Notes under the pieces: generated by a model | What the model was told of the DNA's origin: nothing | Seen by the model: the letters and a program-made list of their open reading frames with translations, nothing else | Databases searched by the model: none | Shown here: piece after piece, positions 5,096 to 10,874 of the stretch | How positions within the stretch are numbered: the first letter of the stretch is position 1 | How the letters are laid out: every line of letters starts with the position of its first letter | Position numbers and translations under genes: made by a program | DNA from: Scatosoma sp045645245 | Lineage (GTDB): Bacteria > Bacillota > Clostridia > Christensenellales > Borkfalkiaceae | Assembly (NCBI GenBank): GCA_045645245.1 | Contig: JAZRIK010000003.1 | Location: forward strand, 1-10,874 | Direction of reading: 5' to 3' | Length of the DNA: 10,874 bases

Positions 5096-6520
5096 ATGAG
5101 TACACAAATGCAGGAAAATTTATTAGAAGAACAAGCGGCGGCGGAAAGAGAACGCAAGCAGTTTATCAAAATGACGCAAACGCCGATAGCAAAGCTGGTT
5201 ATTTCACTTGGCATTCCCACGATGCTCAGCATGATGGTCACGTCCCTTTATAACCTTGCCGATACGATGTTTTTATCTATGCTCGGCAACGACAGCGTGA
5301 CGGCAGCGGTAAGCAATCTGCTTGCCTTGATGTCAATTATTCAGGCGGTTGGCTTTACCTTTGGTATGGGGAGCGGCGCAATCGTATCCCGTCGTTTGGG
5401 TAAGCGGGATAGACAAGGCGCAAACCAAGTGGCGTCGTCCGCATTTTTCATCGCAGCGGTGTGCGGACTGGTTATTTTCATCGGCGGCTTTTTATTTATG
5501 ACGCCGCTTTTGAATTTGCTTGGCTCGCGTGAACAGCCGGTGCTGGGCTACTCGCAGGAATACGCACGCTGGATTTTAATTTCCGCGCCGTTTATGTGTA
5601 TGTCGTTCGTTTTGAATAACGTTTTGCGCGCGGAAGGGAAAGCAACGCTGTCTATGGTCGGGCTGGTCGTGGGCGCAGTGATCAACGTAGGGTTAGACCC
5701 GCTCTTCATTTTTGGCGCAAATATGGGCGTGACGGGGGCAGGGCTTGCCACTTGTATTAGTCAATGTATCAGTTTCTTTATTTTGCTGCTTATGTTTTTG
5801 GCGCGCAAGACCATCGTGCGGTTGTCCGTGCGTGCGATTGCGAGAAAAATTGCCGTTTACGGCGAAATTATCGGAACGGGTTTCCCGTCCTTTTGCCGTC
5901 AAATTTTAGCAAGCTTATGCACCGTATTTTTGAATAACGCCGCATACACCTATGGCGAACTCGCCTTTGCGGGCGGCGGCGCGGCGGCGCAAGCGTCATT
6001 TGGTGTGGTACAAAAAGTATTTATGCTGGCGTTTTCTATCTCGCTGGGCATCGGGCAGGGCTATCAACCGGTTTTGGGCTACAATTACAGCGCGAAACGG
6101 TTTGACCGCGTTAAAAAATCGTATTTATTTACGCTCGGTTTTTCTACAACGCTTATGATACTTTTTGCAACGGTATGCGGAATTTTCGCGCCGCAAGTGA
6201 TGAAAATATTCAGTTTATCGGAAAAAGCTACCGAGATAGGCACGCTTACCTTGCGCTTACAATGTATGGCGATGCCGTTTTTGCCCGTCAACTTTATGGC
6301 AGGGGTCACTTATCAAGTAGTGGGAAACAAGGTATCCGCAACGCTGCTTGCCGTTTCTCGTCAGGGCTTATTCTATATCCCCGCCGTGCTGATTTTGCCA
6401 AATATTTTTCAGCTTTTGGGCGTACAAATGTGTCAATCGATTGCCGATATATGCGCGTTTGTATTTGCAATTCCCTTTACGCTTATGTTCTTTAAGGGCT
6501 TAAAACGGGCGAGTGCGTAA
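5096..6520 (+). CDS. MATE-family multidrug/toxin efflux transporter
   Basis: A 474-residue integral membrane protein with about 12 hydrophobic segments, the usual MATE length and layout. After a charged 25-residue N-terminus, residues around 30-60 carry the family hallmark PTMLSMMVTSLYNLADTMFL, at the start of the first MatE half. Near 197-225 is the typical DPLFIFGANMGVTGAGLAT stretch. The second half includes GIGQGYQPVLGYNY (about 320-335), also characteristic of MATE proteins. Family members export cationic drugs, dyes or metabolites in exchange for Na+ or H+; the substrate here cannot be read from the sequence. The start at ATG 5096 fits the N-terminal length of relatives, but it lies so near the promoter that the mRNA is nearly leaderless. 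An ATG at 5108 is an alternative without a better ribosome binding site. It ends before a bidirectional terminator. Confidence 0.93.
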   Translation: MSTQMQENLLEEQAAAERERKQFIKMTQTPIAKLVISLGIPTMLSMMVTSLYNLADTMFLSMLGNDSVTAAVSNLLALMSIIQAVGFTFGMGSGAIVSRRLGKRDRQGANQVASSAFFIAAVCGLVIFIGGFLFMTPLLNLLGSREQPVLGYSQEYARWILISAPFMCMSFVLNNVLRAEGKATLSMVGLVVGAVINVGLDPLFIFGANMGVTGAGLATCISQCISFFILLLMFLARKTIVRLSVRAIARKIAVYGEIIGTGFPSFCRQILASLCTVFLNNAAYTYGELAFAGGGAAAQASFGVVQKVFMLAFSISLGIGQGYQPVLGYNYSAKRFDRVKKSYLFTLGFSTTLMILFATVCGIFAPQVMKIFSLSEKATEIGTLTLRLQCMAMPFLPVNFMAGVTYQVVGNKVSATLLAVSRQGLFYIPAVLILPNIFQLLGVQMCQSIADICAFVFAIPFTLMFFKGLKRASA

Positions 6521-6642
6521 GCAAACGAAACGGATAAAAATTCGATAGAAAATCCCATTCGCATAGGGCAGGTATGGGACGAATAATGAAAACGTGCTTT
6601 CGTTATGGACTATATTAAGAGAATTTGATTTTTGAAATCAAC

Positions 6643-6671
6643 AAAAAGGAGTTGTTCGACAACTCCTTTTT
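6643..6671. terminator. Bidirectional terminator between the exporter and pyruvate oxidoreductase genes
   Basis: AAAAAGGAGTTGT (6643-6655) pairs perfectly over 13 bp with 6659-6671 around a TCG loop, ending in TTTTT (TTTTTT with 6672). It lies just past the pyruvate oxidoreductase stop codon and about 120 nt after the exporter stop. Its symmetry, with A run and T run, fits termination from both sides. The 6521-6642 stretch before it holds only a weak 7 bp AT-rich hairpin (6625-6641). Confidence 0.9.
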
Positions 6672-6674
6672 TAT

Positions 6675-9600
6675 TTACTTCGTTTCGTTTGCTAATTTTT
6701 GCAAGTATGCAAACCGCTCGGCGCAATCTTTTTCCGCTTGTGCAAATAGCGCTTCCGCGTCCTGCGGGTGTAAGCGCTGTAAGCTTGCAAAACGGTTTTC
6801 GCCTTGTAAAAATTCTCGCAAAGGACGGGTAGGGGCTTTGCTATCCAAAATAAACGGATTTTTACCTTGGTCTTTTAAGGCGGGGTTGTATCGAAATAAC
6901 GGGAAATACCCGCATTCGACGGCTAATTTTTCTTCTTCCAAGCTTTTACTCATATTCACGCCGTGCGCAATGCAAGGGGTATAGGCGATGATCAGCGAAG
7001 TGCCTTTATACGCTTCCGCTTCCGTTAACGCCGTTAAAAATTGCGCCTTATTCGCACCGATAGACACCTGCGCGACGTACACGTTTTTATATTGCATCGC
7101 CATCAAGCCAAGCTCTTTTTTCTTGGTGCGTTTTCCGCCCATCGAGAACCGCGCAACCGCCCCAAGCGGAGTAGATTTCGACGTTTGACCGCCCGTATTT
7201 GAATACACTTCGCTATCCAAAACAAGAATATTGACGTTTTTACCCATCGCGAGCACGTGATCCAAGCCCCCGTAGCCGATGTCGTACGCCCAACCGTCGC
7301 CGCCTACGCACCAAACCGACCGTTGTTCGTCTAACCGCTGAAAATCGTACGCAAACCGCATACCCAACCCAAACTCGGCGTTGTCTTCAAAAAGTGAGCT
7401 TGCCCAAGCAGGGCCTTTGCCGTCCGCATTTACGCAGTAGGGACAATTTGGCGCGCTGCCGCCGTAGATGGACGAACAGCCGGTTGCGTTGGCGATAACG
7501 GCTTTTTCTCCAAATAGCTGGGTTAATACTTTGATATACGCCGTCTCTCCGCAGCCCGAGCAAGCGTAGGAAAATTCGAAAAGCGGCGGATAAAACTGAC
7601 TTCCCTTGACGGTGTTGCGCTTTAATATACTCGTATCCGCTTTGGGGAGCTTCAACGCCTGTTCCCACGCAACGGCAAGCGGAGTGGTCAATTCTTCTGC
7701 GGGCGTCATTACGAGCGCTTTTTCCTTGGCAGGGCAAACGTTGGCGCACACACCGCAGCCCATACAATCGAGCGGAGATACGCGAATGGTGAATTGCGCG
7801 GTTTTTATACCTATTGCGGGAATGGTTGGAAAGGATAAATTTTCGCTGTGCTCATTTGGAATGGCGAACGGACGAATACACGCGTGCGGGCACACGAACG
7901 AGCATTGCGCGCATTGAATACAGTTGCTCTCAATCCATCTGGGCAGCAGCAACGGCGCGCCGTGTTTTTCCAGCTTTGAACTGCTCGTTGGATACGTTCC
8001 GTCGGCGTTGAACGCGGACACGGGTAGCCCGTCGCCTTGTAAATTGAGCATCGGGCGCATAAAATTTTGATAATATTGATGGTCGTCGGACGGATGTTTT
8101 TTTTGCACTTTTAGCGAAGTATTTTCCAAAACCCGCAAAGGGATTTCTCTTATTGCCGTTTGCGTGCGGTCGATGGCTGTATGGTTGCTTTGCACAACCG
8201 TTTCGCCTTTGCTTAAAAAGGTCGCTTTTACTTTTTCTTTTAACTTTTCTACCGCTGTTTCATAGGGGAGCAGGCGTGGATTAAGATAAAAAAACGCGGC
8301 TTGCATTATCGTACTCGTTCTACCGCTCAAACCGCACTCGCGCGCAATTTTCGTCGCGTCGATTACGAAAAAGCGTAAGCGTTTTTCACATATTTGCTTC
8401 GCAACCGATTGCGGAATATTGTTTGCGATTTCTTCGTCCGTTTCCCAAGGACAGTTTAGTAAAAATATCCCGTTTTCCTTCGCGCCCTTTAACATATTTA
8501 AGCGCGTTAAATATGAAGGATTATGGCAAGCGGTAAAATCGGCGCGGTCAATCAAGTATTCGGCGTAAATAGGTTTTTCGTCAAACCGCAAATGCGACAC
8601 CGTGATTCCGCCCGACTTTCGCGAATCGTATTGAAAATACCCTTGCACGTATAAAGGCGTATTTTCGCCGATGATTTTGATAGAATTTTTGTTTGCGCCC
8701 ACGCTGCCGTCCGAGCCAAGCCCATAAAATTTGCAGGCGTAAGCACTGGTAGAAATACCGTAAGGCAGCGATGGGCAGGAGAGCGAAGTGAAATGCCTAT
8801 CATCGTCAATGCCCACCGTAAAGTGATTTTTCGGTTCAGCCAAAGTTAAATTTTGAATAACGGCATACGCCATATCGGGCGTAAATTCTTTACCGCCTAA
8901 ACCGTATCGCCCGCCTACTACTTTTATATGCGTTTTGTTGGCTTGGAAAAGTGCAGCGCATACGTCTTTGTATAACGGCTCGCCGTCTGCACCTGCTTCT
9001 TTCGTGCGGTCGAGTACGGCAATTTTTGTGCAACTTGTCGGAATTTTCGATAAAAACGTTTCACTGTCAAACGGTCGGTAAAGTCGTACTTTTATCAGCC
9101 CGATTTTTTCGTTTTTCTCGTTTAATTTCTCAATCAACTCGTACATGGTACCCGCGCCGCTGCCCATCATCACGATAACGCGATCGGCGTCCTGCGCCCC
9201 AAAATAATCAAATAAATCGTATTTTCTACCGCAAAGCTGCGCAAGCTTTTTCATCGTTTCTTGCACGATAGCAGGCAAAGCGGCGTATCTATCGTTCGCC
9301 GCCTCGCGGTTTTGAAAATATACGTCTCCGTTTTGCGCCGTTCCGCGCTGCACAGGGCTATCGGGCGATAACGCACGCTGTCGAAAATGCTCTATATCCG
9401 CTTGGTCAATTACGGATAACAGCTCGTTTTCTTCAAACGCCTGCACCTTACAAGTTTCGTGCGAAGTGCGAAAGCCGTCGAAAAAGTGCAAAAAAGGCAC
9501 TTCGCTTTTCAGTGTTGCCGCGTGCGCAATCAAGGCAAAATCCATCGTCTCTTGCACGGACGAAGAGCAAAGCATTGCAAATCCGCTGGCGCGCACCGCC

Positions 9601-9986
9601 ATTACGTCTTGATGGTCGCCAAAAATATTCAGCGCGTGCGTAGATAACGCCCGTGCGCTTACGTGAAAGACGGTGGGTAATAATTCGCCTGCAATTTTAT
9701 ACATATTCGGCAGCATCAGCAAAAGCCCTTGGCTGCAGGTATAAGTGGTCGCAAGCGCCCCGCAAGTGAGCGCGCCGTGCAATGCGCCTGCCGCGCCGCC
9801 TTCCGATTGCATTTCATGCGTTTGCGGGATAGCCCCAAAGGCGTTTGGTTTACCGTTTGTGGACCAAATATCCGCCTGCTCCGCCATCGGCGTAGAAGGT
9901 GTGATGGGATAGATGATAATTAGCTCGCTTAAAGCGTAAGAAACGTAGCTTGCTGCCCCGTTTCCGTCAATGGTAATCGTTTTCAT
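6675..9986 (-). CDS. nifJ: Pyruvate:ferredoxin (flavodoxin) oxidoreductase, single-chain type
   Basis: A 1103-residue cytoplasmic enzyme that converts pyruvate and CoA to acetyl-CoA and CO2 and passes electrons to ferredoxin or flavodoxin. It is central to anaerobic energy metabolism. Domains in order: N-terminal pyruvate-binding domain (YPITPSTP, 26-33); central transferase-like and CoA-associated domains (about 250-620); a 2[4Fe-4S] ferredoxin domain with C689/C692/C695/C699 and C741/C744/C747/C751; a C-terminal thiamine-diphosphate domain with GDGWAYDIG from 896. The proximal cluster ligands expected for the family are present: C809, C812 (ACSGC), C837 (ATGC) and C1005 (TPC). It is slightly shorter than the usual 1170-1190 residues but looks intact. 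I chose ATG 9986 (MKTITIDGNGAAS) because it matches the family N-terminus; the 45 codons open upstream are unlike it. Its AAAGGA site is 13 nt upstream, which is rather far. Confidence 0.96.
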   Translation of the reverse strand: MKTITIDGNGAASYVSYALSELIIIYPITPSTPMAEQADIWSTNGKPNAFGAIPQTHEMQSEGGAAGALHGALTCGALATTYTCSQGLLLMLPNMYKIAGELLPTVFHVSARALSTHALNIFGDHQDVMAVRASGFAMLCSSSVQETMDFALIAHAATLKSEVPFLHFFDGFRTSHETCKVQAFEENELLSVIDQADIEHFRQRALSPDSPVQRGTAQNGDVYFQNREAANDRYAALPAIVQETMKKLAQLCGRKYDLFDYFGAQDADRVIVMMGSGAGTMYELIEKLNEKNEKIGLIKVRLYRPFDSETFLSKIPTSCTKIAVLDRTKEAGADGEPLYKDVCAALFQANKTHIKVVGGRYGLGGKEFTPDMAYAVIQNLTLAEPKNHFTVGIDDDRHFTSLSCPSLPYGISTSAYACKFYGLGSDGSVGANKNSIKIIGENTPLYVQGYFQYDSRKSGGITVSHLRFDEKPIYAEYLIDRADFTACHNPSYLTRLNMLKGAKENGIFLLNCPWETDEEIANNIPQSVAKQICEKRLRFFVIDATKIARECGLSGRTSTIMQAAFFYLNPRLLPYETAVEKLKEKVKATFLSKGETVVQSNHTAIDRTQTAIREIPLRVLENTSLKVQKKHPSDDHQYYQNFMRPMLNLQGDGLPVSAFNADGTYPTSSSKLEKHGAPLLLPRWIESNCIQCAQCSFVCPHACIRPFAIPNEHSENLSFPTIPAIGIKTAQFTIRVSPLDCMGCGVCANVCPAKEKALVMTPAEELTTPLAVAWEQALKLPKADTSILKRNTVKGSQFYPPLFEFSYACSGCGETAYIKVLTQLFGEKAVIANATGCSSIYGGSAPNCPYCVNADGKGPAWASSLFEDNAEFGLGMRFAYDFQRLDEQRSVWCVGGDGWAYDIGYGGLDHVLAMGKNVNILVLDSEVYSNTGGQTSKSTPLGAVARFSMGGKRTKKKELGLMAMQYKNVYVAQVSIGANKAQFLTALTEAEAYKGTSLIIAYTPCIAHGVNMSKSLEEEKLAVECGYFPLFRYNPALKDQGKNPFILDSKAPTRPLREFLQGENRFASLQRLHPQDAEALFAQAEKDCAERFAYLQKLANETK

Positions 9987-10045
9987 ATTATACAGTATTT
10001 CCTTTTGCGATAAAAAATTGCAAGTAAAAGTAATTTTTGTAAAAT

Positions 10046-10074
10046 ATAAAACTTTATTTATAAAGAGTTGACAA
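10046..10074 (-). promoter_or_regulatory. Candidate promoter of the pyruvate oxidoreductase gene
   Basis: On the minus strand: -35 TTGTCA (10074-10069), then a poor -10 TTTTAT (17 bp spacer) or TTTATA (18 bp). The -35 is the complement of the -35 used on the other strand by the lipoprotein gene, since TTGACAA is read both ways. It would leave a leader of about 50 nt. The -10 match is weak, so this is tentative. Confidence 0.35.
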
Positions 10075-10097
10075 CAGGATAAAAAACATGATATAAT
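10068..10097 (+). promoter_or_regulatory. Sigma-A promoter of the poly-Ser lipoprotein gene
   Basis: Perfect -35 TTGACA (10068-10073), an 18 bp spacer and perfect -10 TATAAT (10092-10097). It predicts strong constitutive transcription starting near 10104, with a leader of about 20 nt that contains the AGAGG ribosome binding site (10114-10118). Confidence 0.85.
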
Positions 10098-10124
10098 CAT
10101 TTTAACATTCAAAAGAGGCAACTT

Positions 10125-10340
10125 ATGAAAAAGTTTTTATTGATTATTTGCGCATTTATAATTGCAACCGCAACGCTTGCGGCTTGTCAGCCCGATGAAG
10201 GAACTTGGTTCCCTGATACGAGCGGCTCTTCCAGCTCTTCGAGTTCTTCAAGCTCTTCGTCGTCGAGTTCTAGCGATTCCAACGATCCAAATGACCCGAA
10301 CAACGATAGCGGTTGGACGGACTGGATTCCTATTCCCTAA
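10125..10340 (+). CDS. Small poly-serine lipoprotein
   Basis: A 71-residue protein of unknown function. Residues 1-21 form a lipoprotein signal peptide (MKKF, hydrophobic core, lipobox LAAC with C21). The mature part is only 51 residues: an acidic/aromatic QPDEGTWFPDTSG stretch, a run of 16 serines (35-50), an Asp/Asn/Pro stretch DSNDPNDPNND, and a C-terminal SGWTDWIPIP. There is no globular domain, so it looks like a lipid-anchored flexible tail. It could be a cut-down anchor-and-linker of a larger lipoprotein whose catalytic part was lost, or a true small surface peptide. The serine run uses all six serine codons. A perfect promoter, a good ribosome binding site and a terminator just after the stop argue that it is expressed as a complete gene. 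It is divergent from the pyruvate oxidoreductase gene. Confidence 0.85.
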   Translation: MKKFLLIICAFIIATATLAACQPDEGTWFPDTSGSSSSSSSSSSSSSSSSDSNDPNDPNNDSGWTDWIPIP

Positions 10341-10347
10341 TGCAAAT

Positions 10348-10382
10348 AAAGTCTTTTCGTGAATATGCGGAAAGACTTTTTT
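10348..10382 (+). terminator. Terminator of the poly-Ser lipoprotein gene
   Basis: AAAGTCTTT (10348-10356) pairs with AAAGACTTT (10371-10379), extended inward by a few pairs (TCG with CGG). A T run follows to 10382. It begins 8 nt after the stop codon. Confidence 0.8.
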
Positions 10383-10407
10383 GATGTAAAAATTCCGTGC
10401 TCGCGTA

Positions 10408-10436
10408 TTGCATTTTTTATAAAATTGTGTTATACT
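10408..10436 (+). promoter_or_regulatory. Sigma-A promoter of the thioredoxin reductase gene
   Basis: -35 TTGCAT (10408-10413), a 17 bp spacer and -10 TATACT (10431-10436). A start near 10443 gives a very short leader that still includes most of the AGAGAGGTG ribosome binding site (10442-10450), 5 nt before the ATG. Confidence 0.8.
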
Positions 10437-10455
10437 TAAAAAGAGAGGTGCTTAT

Positions 10456-10874
10456 ATGTTAGATTGTATCGTAATCGGTAGCGGGCTTGCGGGCATTTCC
10501 GCGGCGCTTACCTTGCAGGCGAATGGAAAAAGCTGTCAAATTTTTGGCAGTAAATCGCTTTCCGAAAAAATTGAAAAGGCGGAAGAAATCCGCAATTATC
10601 CGGGGCTTTCCTGCGTGAGCGGAAAGGATTTTTCCGCGGCGCTCAAAGCACAGTTAAACCAAGCAAATATCGACGTAATCGAAGAAAAGGTGTCGGGCGT
10701 GTACGCGTTGAACGGAAAATTTGGCGTTGCTACACAGCAGGGCGGCTACTATGAAAGTAAGACGGTTATTTTATCTTGCGGGGTCGAATCGGTGAAGCTG
10801 ATCGACGGGGAAACGGACTATTTAGGCAGGGGAGTAAGCTATTGCGCGACCTGCGACGGATTTTTATATAAGGG
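10456..10874 (+). CDS. trxB: Thioredoxin reductase, N-terminal part (cut by the window edge)
   Basis: The first 139 codons of an FAD-dependent thioredoxin-disulfide reductase, which uses reduced pyridine nucleotide (or, in some clostridial relatives, ferredoxin) to reduce thioredoxin. The dinucleotide-binding motif GSGLAG is at 8-13. The RNYPGL segment (46-51) matches the usual ENYPG flavin region. The redox-active CATC motif is at C130/C133 in GVSYCATCDG, close to the E. coli positions 135 and 138. The usual ATG stretch before the active site is replaced here by VILSCGVES (104-112), a mild divergence. The NAD(P)-binding half lies beyond the window, so its electron donor cannot be judged. It has its own promoter and a good ribosome binding site. 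Confidence 0.93.
   Translation, partial: MLDCIVIGSGLAGISAALTLQANGKSCQIFGSKSLSEKIEKAEEIRNYPGLSCVSGKDFSAALKAQLNQANIDVIEEKVSGVYALNGKFGVATQQGGYYESKTVILSCGVESVKLIDGETDYLGRGVSYCATCDGFLYK

Noticed and set aside
4943..5107. 55-codon N-terminal extension of the PH-domain protein
   Set aside because: It would start upstream of the consensus promoter at 4949-4977 and run through the divergent promoter region.
6521..6642. Possible small RNA or small gene between the exporter and its terminator
   Set aside because: Only a 14-codon frame without a ribosome binding site, a loose 6 bp repeat (6553-6558/6574-6579) and a 7 bp AT hairpin are visible, with no promoter match.
9987..9992. Perfect TATAAT on the minus strand directly before the pyruvate oxidoreductase ATG
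   Set aside because: Transcription from it would begin inside the coding sequence, and no -35 box lies at 16-18 bp; it is probably just the AT-rich leader.
9987..10121. 45-codon N-terminal extension of the pyruvate oxidoreductase
   Set aside because: The family N-terminus begins at MKTITIDGNGAAS; the extension is Phe/Cys-rich, overlaps the divergent promoter, and lacks a start site.
1..10874. CRISPR array, transposase, integrase or phage genes
   Set aside because: No regularly spaced repeats with unique spacers were seen, and none of the proteins resembles a recombinase, transposase or phage product.

Overview
The window looks like a chromosomal piece of an anaerobic, medium-GC Bacillota (Clostridia-type) bacterium, probably an uncultured gut lineage. 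The basis is indirect. It carries a single-chain pyruvate:ferredoxin oxidoreductase, a ferritin-like protein of a type I associate with clostridia, AAAGGAG-type ribosome binding sites, consensus sigma-A promoters with 17-18 bp spacers, and secreted proteins with small Cys-rich modules. I cannot assign a species.

Layout. At 1-269 (minus) lies the start of a secreted Cys-containing protein. A tRNA-Glu(CTC) gene with a textbook promoter and terminator follows (403-589). From 590 to about 891 there is no credible gene: this stretch holds four adjacent small hairpins, two more terminator-like hairpins, and direct and inverted near-copies of the tRNA 3' end. A ferritin-like gene (957-2240, plus) begins inside a long hairpin that hides its ribosome binding site and start codon. 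It converges, over a shared bidirectional terminator, on a surface lipoprotein metallopeptidase of the M3 type (2342-4357, minus). Upstream of the peptidase on the same strand is a small two-TM membrane protein with a bacterial PH-like domain (4454-4942). A MATE-family exporter (5096-6520, plus) is divergent from it; both genes have strong promoters so close to the ATG that their mRNAs look leaderless or nearly so. The exporter converges over a perfect bidirectional hairpin on the 1103-residue pyruvate:ferredoxin oxidoreductase (6675-9986, minus). Divergent from that is a 71-residue lipoprotein consisting mostly of a poly-serine tract (10125-10340), and the window ends inside a thioredoxin reductase gene (10456 onward).

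The genes do not form one pathway. They are mostly single-gene units, each with a visible promoter or terminator. Shared themes are anaerobic metabolism and redox (pyruvate oxidoreductase, ferritin-like diiron candidate, thioredoxin reductase) and the cell surface (two lipoproteins, one secreted protein, two membrane proteins). I found no convincing new multi-gene system. The best leads are the start-codon-sequestering hairpin of the ferritin-like gene, the tRNA-derived repeat and hairpin region behind tRNA-Glu, the probable leaderless divergent pair, and the peptidase carrying periodic His/Cys modules.
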